A DNA stretch of 42,305 nucleotides from Candidatus Parabacteroides intestinigallinarum (GTDB taxonomy: Bacteria; Bacteroidota; Bacteroidia; Bacteroidales; Tannerellaceae), in contig DXEN01000012.1 of the NCBI GenBank assembly GCA_019114945.1, forward strand, positions 1 through 42,305. Reading direction: 5' to 3'. A program made the translations under genes and the position numbers. The notes under the pieces are model-generated. The model was not told the origin of the DNA. It was given only the letters and a program-made list of their open reading frames with translations, and ran no database searches. Shown in pieces: positions 1-8,188 of this stretch. Each line of letters begins with the position of its first letter. Position 1 is the first letter of the stretch.

Positions 1-434
1 AAGTCCACGAAACGGGCATCGTAGAAATTGCTCAGTCCGATAGCACGCGCCTTTCCTGCCTTGTATGCCTTTTCCATGGCACGATAAGTTCCGTAGTAAT
101 CACCAAATGGCTGGTGGATGAGCAGCAGGTCGATATAGTCTGTCTTCAGTTTGCGAAGCGACTCGTCGATGCTTCGTGCCGCTTTCTCTTCATCCGCGTT
201 GCTTATCCAAACTTTGGTAGTCAAGAATATTTCCTTACGCGGAATGCCGCTTTTGCTGACGGCTTCGCCCACGCCTTCCTCATTATAATAAGCTTGAGCC
301 GTATCAATAGAGCGATATCCGGCTTTCAAGGCTTCCGATACATATTGCTCACATTCCGCGGGAGCAATTTGCCATACGCCGTAGCCCATCAGAGGCATTT
401 CGACGCCGTTGTTTAAAGTGATAGTCTTGTTCAT
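1..434 (-). CDS. aldo/keto reductase, partial (C-terminus beyond window)
   Basis: NAD(P)H-dependent carbonyl/aldehyde reductase of the aldo/keto reductase family, cytosolic. About 144 N-terminal residues are visible, from [14 protein letters not shown]; the rest runs off the left edge. The catalytic tetrad can be read as Asp44 and Tyr49 ([12 protein letters not shown]), Lys74 (TTKVW) and His107 (IHQP). The TIM-barrel start is intact. It lies 14 bp downstream of a second aldo/keto reductase on the same strand and is clearly paralogous to it, so the two are probably co-transcribed. The physiological substrate cannot be read from sequence. Confidence 0.9.
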   Translation of the reverse strand, partial: MNKTITLNNGVEMPLMGYGVWQIAPAECEQYVSEALKAGYRSIDTAQAYYNEEGVGEAVSKSGIPRKEIFLTTKVWISNADEEKAARSIDESLRKLKTDYIDLLLIHQPFGDYYGTYRAMEKAYKAGKARAIGLSNFYDARFVD

Positions 435-448
435 AGTTTATAATTTTA

Positions 449-1303
449 TTAATCATGAATCCGATGCGTACCTATATACTTTGTCGTTGCTAAATCCATA
501 TCATCATAAATCGGACTTTTCCCCGTGTCCAGTCCGGCGATAGCTTGCATTTCTTGTTCGGTCAGTGTGAAATCAAAAATAGAAAAGTTCTCTATCATCC
601 GTTCCTTGCGTACGGTTTTGGGGATAACCACCACATTGCGTTGGTTCAGCCAGCGGAGGACAACCTGACCGACTGTCCGTCCATGCTTTTCGGCAATGGC
701 TTTCAGTACGGGATTGTTCCAGATGTCGTTCTGCCCTTCGGCAAAAGGTGCCCATGCTTCGTGCTGTATGCCTTCGCATTGCAAGAACTTGTTGGCGGCT
801 TTCTGCTGGAAGAACGGGTGGGTTTCCAACTGATTGACGGCAGGTTTCACTTCGTTGTGCAGGAAAAGGTCTTGCAGGCGTTCATTGGAGAAGCTCGTCA
901 CGCCGATGGCTCGGATTCTGCCTTCTTTATAAAGCCGCTCGCAAGCTCTCCATGCGGCATAATAGTTGCCGTAGGGCTTGTGCAGCAGGTAGAGGTCGAC
1001 ATAATCCAGCCCGAGCAACTTTAACGATTTGTCGAAAGCACGCAGGGCATCGTCGTATTCATAGTCCTGCACCCAAAGCTTGGTGGTGACAAATATCTCC
1101 TCCCGCTTCAGTCCGCTGCGACGGATGGCATTGCCCACTTGCTCCTCATTGAAATACGAAGCCGCTGTGTCTATCATCCGATAGCCCGTTTCGAGCGCTT
1201 CGCTTACAATTCTTTCCGTTTCATCCACCGGAATCTGATAGACGCCGAATCCGATAGCCGGCATCATGACGTCGTTGTTCAATCTTACTTCTTTCATATC
1301 CAT
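449..1303 (-). CDS. aldo/keto reductase
   Basis: Complete 284-residue aldo/keto reductase of usual family length (2,5-diketo-gluconate reductase-like group), reducing carbonyls with NAD(P)H in the cytosol. The tetrad is Asp45, Tyr50, Lys75 and His108, and the C-terminal nucleotide-binding part (VVVIPKTVRKERM) is present. It is first in a minus-strand pair with the paralogue at 434-1. A perfect minus-strand -7 box lies about 20 bp upstream of the ATG, facing away from the acetyltransferase gene. Substrate unknown. Confidence 0.93.
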   Translation of the reverse strand: MDMKEVRLNNDVMMPAIGFGVYQIPVDETERIVSEALETGYRMIDTAASYFNEEQVGNAIRRSGLKREEIFVTTKLWVQDYEYDDALRAFDKSLKLLGLDYVDLYLLHKPYGNYYAAWRACERLYKEGRIRAIGVTSFSNERLQDLFLHNEVKPAVNQLETHPFFQQKAANKFLQCEGIQHEAWAPFAEGQNDIWNNPVLKAIAEKHGRTVGQVVLRWLNQRNVVVIPKTVRKERMIENFSIFDFTLTEQEMQAIAGLDTGKSPIYDDMDLATTKYIGTHRIHD

Positions 1304-1321
1304 TGTCTTTTTGTTGATGTC

Positions 1322-1330
1322 GCAAATTTA
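1322..1330 (-). promoter_or_regulatory. -7 promoter box for the aldo/keto reductase pair
   Basis: Reads TAAATTTGC on the minus strand, an exact match to the Bacteroidetes TAnnTTTG -7 element, about 20 bp upstream of the start at 1303. No convincing -33 element was found. Confidence 0.5.
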
Positions 1331-1453
1331 CACGGCTTGATGCAGAAAGGCGTTACATAATGCGTCGGGATATTTTCACGATTCGTGGATTTTCTTGAAG
1401 AAACTGTTTTGAATTTGTCGGACACCAATATTCCCAAAATCAAATCTTGTCGC

Positions 1454-1462
1454 TATCTTTGC
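1454..1462 (+). promoter_or_regulatory. -7 promoter box for the acetyltransferase
   Basis: TATCTTTGC, an exact TAnnTTTG match 22 bp upstream of the ATG at 1484. It argues for 1484/1487 as the start rather than an in-frame ATG further upstream at 1385. No good -33 match seen. Confidence 0.5.
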
Positions 1463-1483
1463 GGATGGATTAAATTACATACC

Positions 1484-2082
1484 ATGATGAAAACGGAATA
1501 CGAGAAATGCTTGGCGGGCGAACCTTTCATAGGAAGCAGAGACCCGAAGATAGTAGAGACAATCTTGCGCACAAGGCGGCTGCTGGCACAGTTCAATGCC
1601 ACGGATTATGCCGACACGGAGCGCAAGCAAGCCCTGTTGCGTGAGATGTTTGGCAGCATGGGAAAGGGCGTGCATGTGGACATTGATTTCCATTGCGAAT
1701 ACGGAAAGCATATTTTCATAGGCGACAAAGTGATTATCAACATGAACTGCACGTTCGTGGACAACAACCGCATCGACATCGGCAGCAATGTGCTGATTGC
1801 TTCCAATGTGCAGATATATACCGCCACCCATTCCACGAAAGTAAACGAACGCATGGTGAAGGACTGGGCAGAAGGCGAGGAAATATGCCGCACCTATGCC
1901 TTGCCCGTCAAGATAGAAGACGGCGTGTGGATTGCGGAGGCGCCATTCTGTTGCCCGGAGTGACGATTGGCAAGAACAGTGTCATCGGGGCAGGCAGCGT
2001 AGTGACCCGTTCCATTCCCGCCAACTGCGTGGCGGTGGGCAATCCTTGCCGTGTAATCAAACAAATAGAAGGCAATGAGTAA
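1484..2082 (+). pseudogene. sugar O-acetyltransferase (maltose/galactoside type), frameshifted
   Basis: Left-handed beta-helix acetyltransferase of the maltose/galactoside O-acetyltransferase family, which transfers acetyl from acetyl-CoA to sugars. Residues 1-150 (MMKTEYEKCLAGEPF through the hexapeptide repeats and [11 protein letters not shown]) lie in one frame. At about 1934 one G is missing: GTG TGG ATT GCG should read ATT GGC. The reading frame then ends early at 1963. The C-terminal 48 residues, from [12 protein letters not shown] to [15 protein letters not shown], continue in the +1 frame to 2082. Repaired, the protein would be about 199 residues, the usual family length. Either a recent inactivation or a base-calling error. 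Confidence 0.85.
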
Positions 2083-2140
2083 GTACAAGCATATCCTGTT
2101 CGATATCGACGGCACGTTGATTGATATGTTTTCTTGCTAA
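2075..2140 (+). pseudogene. truncated HAD-family phosphatase (N-terminal stump)
   Basis: A 21-codon ORF whose ATG overlaps the end of the acetyltransferase. It encodes [21 protein letters not shown], an N-terminal strand plus the complete HAD motif I (DxDGTxxD) with both nucleophile-region aspartates. It then stops at 2138, just before a terminator hairpin. HAD phosphatases are about 200 residues or more, so this is a remnant left by a deletion, not a functional enzyme. The overlapping start suggests it was once translationally coupled to the acetyltransferase. Confidence 0.75.
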
Positions 2141-2147
2141 TATAAAT

Positions 2148-2189
2148 AAAATCCCCTGCAAACCCGTCACAGCTTGCAGGGGATTTTTT
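2148..2189 (+). terminator. rho-independent terminator (possibly bidirectional)
   Basis: A perfect 14-bp stem (2148-2161 with 2174-2187; core ATCCCCTGCAA/TTGCAGGGGAT) with a 12-nt loop and a T-run. It closes the acetyltransferase/HAD remnant unit. The A-run on the left could also stop minus-strand transcripts of the DUF2442 gene. Confidence 0.85.
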
Positions 2190-2235
2190 AATACCACTGA
2201 CAATAAAAAAAACTTGGTCGGCAGGGCTACTGCAT

Positions 2236-2535
2236 TCAAACCATATCCAGCGGCGACCGCTTCATCACCAGCGGATAGCGTTCGGGATGTTTGAGGCTCT
2301 CGATTTCGAGGTCTACGTCCAATTCAGGCCATTCGATGGCGTTCGGTCCTGCCATGCGCACGTTGAACGCACTGCTGATGCGGGCATTGCGCAGCCAAGG
2401 TACGCGGTTGTATGACACGAAATAATCCTGCCCAAGCACGGACAGCATCATACCCTGCGCATTAATCATTAACACGCTTACCGATGTGGGCGGGGGCAAT
2501 GTATATCCGTCTTCTTGTCTGAACTTGGGACTCAT
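2236..2535 (-). CDS. DUF2442 domain protein
   Basis: Small cytosolic protein of 99 residues. The core (VPWLRNARISSAFNVRM ... EWPELDVDLEIESLKHPERYPL) matches the conserved pattern of DUF2442: an aromatic/PW segment, then WPxLDVDL and a SLxxPExYPL ending. DUF2442 proteins are often found beside DUF4160 proteins in small toxin/antitoxin-like pairs. No such partner is present here; the neighbour upstream is a tandem repeat, so this looks like an orphan. A near-consensus -7 box (TACTTTCGC, minus strand) lies 20-30 bp upstream. Biochemical role unknown. Confidence 0.75.
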   Translation of the reverse strand: MSPKFRQEDGYTLPPPTSVSVLMINAQGMMLSVLGQDYFVSYNRVPWLRNARISSAFNVRMAGPNAIEWPELDVDLEIESLKHPERYPLVMKRSPLDMV

Positions 2536-2610
2536 GGAGTATTGCTTTTATTCTTTTGCGAAAGTAGTAAGAATCTATCAATTATCCAAGAAGGCAACGC
2601 TAATCCTGAC

Positions 2611-2780
2611 GGATTGAGGCTGCCGACTGAGTCGACGATGCTTCTCCTGTAGGATTTGTGCTGTCGACTGAATCAGCAGTGCTTCTCCGCACCGATTTGC
2701 GTTGTCGACTGAATCGACAGGGCTTCTCCTGCCGGATTTGTACCGTCGACTGAGTCGGCGGCGGTTATCGGGGCGGATTG
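2611..2780. repeat. 41-bp imperfect tandem repeat with conserved hairpins
   Basis: Four units and the start of a fifth begin with GGATT(T/G)G at 2611, 2652, 2693, 2734 and 2775, an exact 41-bp period. Each full unit carries GTCGACTGA(A/G)TC-type dyads (GTCGA-CTGAA-TCGAC in the third). Stem differences between units are partly compensated by G-T pairs. The first three units also share GCTTCTCC. It fills most of the 285-bp gap between the DUF2442 and VOC genes; no gene is seen there. Confidence 0.8.
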
Positions 2781-2823
2781 GAAGTTTTTGACGTGGGCAA
2801 GCCGTCTGTTTATTCTAATGAAA

Positions 2824-3207
2824 TTATTCTGTAATCTCAATCAGATTTCTTTCAGGTCCCTCAATGCAGCTTTCATAATATCCATCGCCCGTGGTGCGTG
2901 GTCCGCTGACTACTGTAAATCCATCAGCTTGAAGCTCATTTGTCAGTTCATCAACTCGTTCCCTCCCTCCGACACTAAACGCAAGATGAATGTAACCGCT
3001 CTGAAATAAGTTTTTCTCATTGTCAATTACATCAGGACGCGACATGATTTCCAATCTTGAACCGCCTTCGAATGAAAGGAAATAAGAGCATAGTCCTGTT
3101 TTAGGATTATGATACATTTCATTGGAAGATGCGCCGAAATAACGCATGAAAAAACTTCTCGCCGCTTCCAAGTCTTTCACATACATGGCAAAATGGTCTA
3201 TTTTCAT
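2824..3207 (-). CDS. VOC-family (glyoxalase/bleomycin resistance) protein
   Basis: Single-domain vicinal-oxygen-chelate protein of 127 residues starting at MKIDHFAMYVKDLEAARSFF. The family's metal-ligand pattern is visible: His5, a Glu in the SRLEIMS strand, His in YIHLAF and Glu in NLIEITE at the C-terminus. Length and layout fit the lactoylglutathione lyase-like/fosfomycin-resistance-like VOC group, but the reaction cannot be assigned. The frame stays open far upstream opposite the AraC gene. The true start is the ATG at 3207, because homology begins there and a near-consensus -7 box (TATCTTCGC, minus strand 3236-3244) lies just upstream. Confidence 0.85.
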   Translation of the reverse strand: MKIDHFAMYVKDLEAARSFFMRYFGASSNEMYHNPKTGLCSYFLSFEGGSRLEIMSRPDVIDNEKNLFQSGYIHLAFSVGGRERVDELTNELQADGFTVVSGPRTTGDGYYESCIEGPERNLIEITE

Positions 3208-3309
3208 AATTCTATTTGTTATAATGATTTGCAGGGCGAAGATAAGGAAAATCATGGAGCGGGGCAAGCATCTTCTTATGCTACCGCTCCACGGTATGGA
3301 AATAATCCG

Positions 3310-3318
3310 TATTTTTGC
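3310..3318 (+). promoter_or_regulatory. -7 promoter box for the AraC-type regulator
   Basis: TATTTTTGC, exact match to TAnnTTTG, 19 bp upstream of the ATG at 3337. It is divergent from the VOC promoter, so the regulator may control the VOC gene through this shared region. Confidence 0.5.
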
Positions 3319-3336
3319 ACGGACAAGATTCGACAG

Positions 3337-4155
3337 ATGACTATGTGGGATAAAATACTGTTTTTCAAATCCGTTTCGGACTATCCGTTTGCGGAATATG
3401 CCGACCATGTGATGCATATCCTCTGCACCGCCGGGAATATGAGCTTCACGTTTCAGGATGTGCGCTACAATGTCGTGCCGCGGGATTATGTCATCCTTCC
3501 CAACCCGTCTCTGGCGTCGGACTTCTCGGAATCGGAGGACTTGGAAGCCGTCATTATGTGCCTTTCCGAGCCGTTCGTTACCTCCATGTCCATACGCAGC
3601 AACTATGGCATCATAGGGCATTTGTCTTTGCTGGTGAATCCGGTGATGCGGCTTTCGCCCCATGACTACCGCATTTGCATGGAGGACTTGTTGCGCATCC
3701 GCGAACGCCTTGCCGAGGATGGGCATTGGTTTAGGGAAGAAATGATGGGCTACCTGCTGTTGGCGCATATTCTTGACCTGTACGACATTCATGCCAAAAG
3801 CCGGACCGGACACAACCTGTCGGAACGCAACGGCGACCTGCTGAGGCGGTTCATCGAGTTGCTCTACCATAAGGAATACATCAAGGACCGCAGCCTTTCG
3901 CACTACGCCTCCAAGCTCTGCATAACCCCTCACTATCTGACCGAAGTCTGCAAGAAGGCGAGCGGCAAGCCTGCCACGTATTGGATAGACCGCTTTACGA
4001 CTCACGAGATAGCACGCCTGCTCCGCCAAAAGGAAATCCCCCTGAAGGACGTTGCCGACCGGATGAATTTTTCGTCGCTTTCGTATTTCAGCCGGTACGT
4101 GCAAAAACAGATGGGGATGCCGCCGTCGGAATACCGGAACCGGGCCGTTGATTGA
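3337..4155 (+). CDS. AraC-family transcriptional regulator
   Basis: DNA-binding regulator of 272 residues. The N-terminal half (about 1-150) is a cupin-like sensing region (NMSFTFQDVRYNVVPRDYVILPN). The C-terminal 100 residues form the two helix-turn-helix AraC domain: SLSHYASKLCITPHYLTEVCKKASGK, then the second HTH and ending LSYFSRYVQKQMGMPPSEYR. The ATG at 3337 was chosen over earlier in-frame codons because a good -7 box sits immediately upstream. It is transcribed divergently from the VOC gene, a usual arrangement for a local regulator and its target; the effector is unknown. Confidence 0.9.
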   Translation: MTMWDKILFFKSVSDYPFAEYADHVMHILCTAGNMSFTFQDVRYNVVPRDYVILPNPSLASDFSESEDLEAVIMCLSEPFVTSMSIRSNYGIIGHLSLLVNPVMRLSPHDYRICMEDLLRIRERLAEDGHWFREEMMGYLLLAHILDLYDIHAKSRTGHNLSERNGDLLRRFIELLYHKEYIKDRSLSHYASKLCITPHYLTEVCKKASGKPATYWIDRFTTHEIARLLRQKEIPLKDVADRMNFSSLSYFSRYVQKQMGMPPSEYRNRAVD

Positions 4156-4174
4156 CATCGGGCGAACTCGTCGG

Positions 4175-4223
4175 GGGTGTGTCAATGTGTCATCCGCGTA
4201 CTTTTCCGCGATTTGATACACCC
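4175..4223. terminator. inverted repeat between convergent genes, probable bidirectional terminator
   Basis: GGGTGTGTCAA (4175-4185) pairs with TTGATACACCC (4213-4223), an 11-bp stem with one G-T pair. It lies between the 3' ends of the AraC gene and the T9SS plug gene. The U-tract is poor, so termination activity is inferred from position. Confidence 0.45.
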
Positions 4224-4225
4224 TC

Positions 4226-5494
4226 TTAGAGAAGCGGCATCGTGTTGCGAATAGTGCTTACCCCGATCAAGCGGTCGTAGCGCGTGCCCATCGGACGATA
4301 GAACACGTAGACACTGTACTTGTTCTCGGTCTCGAAGAAATCGCCCTCAATAGGCGCGGTCTGTCCCACGGTTTGCCCTTCCGGAACGAAAAGATACTGG
4401 TAATTATAGTTCCCTTGCTTCAAGAGGACGGATTTCTCGTATCGTCCTTTATCGGGATTGTATCCCATCCGGCTCTTCTCGTCTAATACATTATTATATA
4501 TATCACCGCTCAGATAGACGTTCCCGTCGGGAATCCAATCGGTGGCGAGCGCGAAGTGGACGATGAAATAATCCGCCTCCGTATCCGCGTCTTCGCAATT
4601 GCTGCATCGTATCAAAAGGCCTCCGTCCTGGTCTTGGTCGTATTGATAGCGGATCTGGCTACGGGGCTGGTCCGTCATCAGTTCCACGTGGTAATAGGGA
4701 TTATGGAACGAGATGTTCTCCACATGCATCCCATTGTATTTATCGCTGATAAACTCCATCCGGCGATATTCGTTTCCCGCGGGGAAAATGAGATTCCTGT
4801 TGTTCGCGTATACGATTTGATTCTCTAAGATGCTGATAGGCTGCAGGCCGGTCACGGCGTTATCCCGCCGGTTATTCTGATAGACCCATATTTTTAAATC
4901 CGATTGCGGATAGGCGATAGGGAAATGGCGGTGGTTGATCGTGAAGCTCACTTGTTGGTGCGACTGGTTCGTGTCGATATCCGTATTGCCGCTCACCGTA
5001 GTCGCCACGCTCACTCGCGGCTCGTAAATAGAAAAGCAGGCGGTGAAAACGACGCGCGAGGGGTCGTCCTCGTTGTAGACCTGCAAGGCGTAGTTGCCCG
5101 ATACTTTCGGGCGCACGTCGTCGTTCGGGAAGAAAAGCCTATAATTGGTATATTGCGTCGTAGTCCCGATGGAATTGGCGAAATCATCGATCGTACTTCC
5201 TTGGAAGCCATCCATATATTCGATTTGGGAAAGCGAGGAGCGAGTCCAATTCGCGTCGCAATGAATCAAATTGTATACGTAGCGCCCGAACCCGGGATTA
5301 AAGGCGTCGAAATTAATCTCGACACGTCGTTCCCCGTCCAGCGGGATAAACGGATCGGCGAATAATTCCCCCTCCACCTTTACCTGAAGCGTCTTTATCT
5401 GCTTGTCGCTGATATTGGTAAAGAAGGCCTCTTGCGCGTTCATCGGGGCTAAGATGCTGATAAACAATAGAAATAGAATCTTAAATTTTCTCAT
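4226..5494 (-). CDS. type IX secretion plug protein (DUF5103)
   Basis: Secreted protein of 422 residues with a clear signal peptide (MRKFKILFLLFISILAPMNA, then QEAFF). The body matches DUF5103, the family of the plug protein that closes the SprA translocon of the Bacteroidetes type IX secretion system. Recognisable parts are an N-terminal beta-rich domain (ERRVEINFDAFNPGFGRYVYNLIHC), a central SFTINHRHFPIAYPQ segment and a C-terminal beta domain with aromatic-rich strands. It would act in the periplasm/outer membrane. It stands alone, divergent from the nqr operon. Role is taken from the family; no other T9SS gene is in the window. Confidence 0.8.
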   Translation of the reverse strand: MRKFKILFLLFISILAPMNAQEAFFTNISDKQIKTLQVKVEGELFADPFIPLDGERRVEINFDAFNPGFGRYVYNLIHCDANWTRSSLSQIEYMDGFQGSTIDDFANSIGTTTQYTNYRLFFPNDDVRPKVSGNYALQVYNEDDPSRVVFTACFSIYEPRVSVATTVSGNTDIDTNQSHQQVSFTINHRHFPIAYPQSDLKIWVYQNNRRDNAVTGLQPISILENQIVYANNRNLIFPAGNEYRRMEFISDKYNGMHVENISFHNPYYHVELMTDQPRSQIRYQYDQDQDGGLLIRCSNCEDADTEADYFIVHFALATDWIPDGNVYLSGDIYNNVLDEKSRMGYNPDKGRYEKSVLLKQGNYNYQYLFVPEGQTVGQTAPIEGDFFETENKYSVYVFYRPMGTRYDRLIGVSTIRNTMPLL

Positions 5495-5518
5495 GATCTC
5501 TTTACACTCTTTGATGAG

Positions 5519-5527
5519 ACAAAATTA
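5519..5527 (-). promoter_or_regulatory. -7 promoter box for the DUF5103 gene
   Basis: TAATTTTGT on the minus strand, an exact TAnnTTTG match about 25 bp upstream of the start at 5494. Confidence 0.45.
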
Positions 5528-5583
5528 TGGAATTATTTCTCTAATTATTTGCCTTCTCCTGCTCTAAAACATAAAAAAATGTT

Positions 5584-5592
5584 TACTTTTGC
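5584..5592 (+). promoter_or_regulatory. -7 promoter box for the nqr operon
   Basis: TACTTTTGC, exact TAnnTTTG match 35 bp upstream of the nqrA ATG. It lies downstream of an in-frame ATG at 5549, so that codon cannot be used on this transcript. Confidence 0.55.
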
Positions 5593-5626
5593 GGGAAAAT
5601 TACGTATAAACAATTTTAGTTGTATC

Positions 5627-6973
5627 ATGGCAAATGTGATTAAGATTAAAAAGGGTTTAGACATTAATCTGAAAGGCAAAGCTTCGGAAGCGTTGATAGC
5701 CGGAGGGAAGAGCGATTCGTACGCGATCGTCCCCGACAGCTATAATGGCATCTTCCCGAAAGTGGTCGCCAAAGTAGGAGATAAGGTCAAAGCCGGTTCT
5801 GCATTGATGATTGACAAGAACCACCCCGAGATCAAGTTTGTTTCGCCGGTCAGCGGCGAGGTAACAGCCGTTAATCGAGGAGAGAAGCGCAAGGTGCTCA
5901 GCATCGTCGTCCGTCCGGATGGCGAGATGGCCTACGAGGACTTCGGCAAGAAGAGCGTCGCTTCCTTGAAAGGCGAGGAGGTGAAAGATGCGTTGTTAAA
6001 CGCTGGTATGTGGCCGTTTATCAAGCAACGCCCGTACGACATCGTGGCGAATCCCGCCGAGGCTCCGCGCGACATTTTCGTCTCGGCATTCTATTCGGCT
6101 CCGTTGGCTCCGAATTTCGAGTTTATCTTGAAAGGACAGGAAGCGGACTTCCAGGCCGGATTGGACGCTTTGGCGAAATTGACGGCTGGCAAGGTGTATG
6201 TAGGCGTACGAAGTGGCTCCGCCGTGAAGAACATGAAGGGTGTCGAGATCGTGGAGGTAGAGGGACCGCATCCCGCCGCGAACGTAGGCGTACAGATCAA
6301 CCACATCAAACCGATTAACAAGGGCGAGGTTGTCTGGACAGTCAATCCGGCCGACGTGATCGTGATGGGCCGTTTGTTCAACAAGGGCGTGGCCGATTTC
6401 AGCCGATTGGTGGTTATCACGGGTTCGGAAACGACCGAGCGTGGCTATATCAAGACGATCGCCGGATGTACGATCAAGAGCTTGGTTGGTGGCAAGGTCT
6501 TGGATGGCGAGCATATCCGTATCATCAGCGGTAACGTATTGACCGGAACGAAAGTTGGCATGGATGATTATCTGATGGCTTACGACAACCAAATAACAGT
6601 AATTCCGGAAGGAGACGAGGTGCATGAGTTCCTGGGCTTCGCTATGCCGCGCTTGAACCAGTTCAGCGTAAGCCATAGCTATTGCAGCTGGTTGATGGGC
6701 AAGAAAGAGTATGTGATCGATGCCCGCGTCAAGGGAGGCAAACGCGCCATGATCATGTCGAACGAGTACGACAAGGTGTTCCCGATGGATATTTATCCGG
6801 AATACTTGTTGAAAGCGATTATCGCGTTCGATATCGACAAGATGGAGAACTTGGGAATCTATGAGGTAGCTCCGGAGGATTTCGCACTGTGCGAGTTTGT
6901 GGACGCCTCGAAAATAGAGTTGCAAAAGATCGTCCGCGACGGGTTGAACCTGTTGTATAAGGAAATGAATTAA
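5627..6973 (+). CDS. nqrA: Na+-translocating NADH:quinone reductase subunit A
   Basis: Cytosolic-side, cofactor-free subunit of the Na+-NQR complex, which oxidises NADH, reduces quinone and pumps sodium. 448 residues, normal length. The start MANVIKIKKGLDINLKGKA is characteristic, followed by the biotinyl/lipoyl-like segment (KVGDKVKAGSALMIDKNHPEIKF... broken here) and later the AMPRLNQFSVSHSY region. The ATG at 5627 is chosen because family homology begins there and the -7 box lies between it and the earlier in-frame ATG. First gene of a six-gene operon. Confidence 0.96.
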   Translation: MANVIKIKKGLDINLKGKASEALIAGGKSDSYAIVPDSYNGIFPKVVAKVGDKVKAGSALMIDKNHPEIKFVSPVSGEVTAVNRGEKRKVLSIVVRPDGEMAYEDFGKKSVASLKGEEVKDALLNAGMWPFIKQRPYDIVANPAEAPRDIFVSAFYSAPLAPNFEFILKGQEADFQAGLDALAKLTAGKVYVGVRSGSAVKNMKGVEIVEVEGPHPAANVGVQINHIKPINKGEVVWTVNPADVIVMGRLFNKGVADFSRLVVITGSETTERGYIKTIAGCTIKSLVGGKVLDGEHIRIISGNVLTGTKVGMDDYLMAYDNQITVIPEGDEVHEFLGFAMPRLNQFSVSHSYCSWLMGKKEYVIDARVKGGKRAMIMSNEYDKVFPMDIYPEYLLKAIIAFDIDKMENLGIYEVAPEDFALCEFVDASKIELQKIVRDGLNLLYKEMN

Positions 6974-6995
6974 TAACATCTAAACTTATAATACA

Positions 6996-8180
6996 TTGAA
7001 AGCGTTAAGGAATTATCTCGACAAGATTAAGCCTAACTTCGAGGAAGGCGGAAAGCTGGCGATGTTCCGTTCTGTATTCGACGGCTTCGAAACATTCTTA
7101 TTCGTTCCGAACACGACGTCGAAGACGGGCGTTCATATTCACGATAGTATCGACTCAAAGCGCGTGATGACCGTCGTGATCATCGCTTTGTTGCCGGCTT
7201 TGCTTTTTGGTATGTACAATGTCGGTTACCAGCACAACTTGGCGATCGGTTCGGATCCGGGTTTCTGGATGACATTTCTTTTTGGTTTCTTGGCCGTGCT
7301 GCCTAAGATTATCGTATCTTACGTAGTCGGTTTGGGTATCGAGTTCGCGGTTGCCCAATGGAAGAAAGAGGAAATCCAAGAGGGATTCTTGGTTTCCGGT
7401 ATCTTGATCCCGATGATCGTGCCGGTCGACACCCCGTTATGGATGATCGCTGTAGCTACGGCATTCGCGGTAATCTTCGCGAAAGAGGTGTTTGGAGGTA
7501 CAGGATATAATATATTTAATGTAGCGTTGGTGACGCGTGCGTTCTTGTTCTTCGCTTATCCGACGGCGATGTCGGGTGACCAGGTTTGGGTACGCACGGC
7601 CGATACGTTTGGTTTGGGCGCTGGCCAGGTAGTGGATGGTTTCTCCGCCGCTACACCGTTAGGAATCGCCAAGGTAGCTACGACCGCCACACCTGAATAT
7701 CCTTGGAGTTTCAGTGATATGGTCTTTGGTTTCATTCCGGGTTCAATTGGTGAGACCAGCGTAATCGCGATCGCGATCGGCGCTGTTATTCTGCTGCTTA
7801 CGAATATCGCGAGCTGGAAGACAATGTTCTCCGTATTTATCGGTGGTGCGTTGATGGCGATCGTATTTAACGTGGCCGGTCCGGATACCGCTACGGCGCA
7901 GATGCCTTGGTATATGCATTTGGCATTAGGTGGATTCGCGTTCGGTGCTGTTTTCATGGCTACCGACCCTGTGACTTCCGCTCGTACGGAGACCGGAAAA
8001 TATATCTATGGATTCTTGGTCGGCGCGATGGCGATCATCATCCGAGTGTTGAACCCCGGTTATCCGGAAGGTATGATGTTGGCGATCTTGTTGATGAACG
8101 TATTCGCTCCGCTGATCGATTATTATGTCGTAGACGCGAACATCAACCGTCGTTTGAATCGTGTTAAATTGAATAAATAA
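6996..8180 (+). CDS. nqrB: Na+-translocating NADH:quinone reductase subunit B
   Basis: Integral membrane subunit of about 10 helices that carries covalent FMN and riboflavin and forms part of the sodium path. 394 residues. The family N-terminus MKALRNYLDKIKPNF is read from a TTG codon; no in-frame ATG or GTG lies between the nqrA stop and this point. The flavinylation motif is SAAT, with Thr220 as the expected FMN attachment site (DGFSAATPLG). Membrane segments such as MTVVIIALLPALLFGMYNVG are obvious. It starts 22 bp after nqrA. Confidence 0.95.
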   Translation: MKALRNYLDKIKPNFEEGGKLAMFRSVFDGFETFLFVPNTTSKTGVHIHDSIDSKRVMTVVIIALLPALLFGMYNVGYQHNLAIGSDPGFWMTFLFGFLAVLPKIIVSYVVGLGIEFAVAQWKKEEIQEGFLVSGILIPMIVPVDTPLWMIAVATAFAVIFAKEVFGGTGYNIFNVALVTRAFLFFAYPTAMSGDQVWVRTADTFGLGAGQVVDGFSAATPLGIAKVATTATPEYPWSFSDMVFGFIPGSIGETSVIAIAIGAVILLLTNIASWKTMFSVFIGGALMAIVFNVAGPDTATAQMPWYMHLALGGFAFGAVFMATDPVTSARTETGKYIYGFLVGAMAIIIRVLNPGYPEGMMLAILLMNVFAPLIDYYVVDANINRRLNRVKLNK

Positions 8181-8188
8181 GCAGGAAT

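Noticed and set aside
2611-2780. CRISPR array
   Set aside because: The repeats are contiguous with a 41-bp period and have no unique spacers; no cas genes are present.
3208-4221. Long minus-strand open frame upstream of the VOC gene
   Set aside because: It is the antisense of the AraC gene; VOC homology begins only at the ATG at 3207, and a promoter-like box lies in between.
5996-6979. 327-codon minus-strand open frame
   Set aside because: Shadow of nqrA; composition rich in His, Arg and Asp, with no recognisable family.
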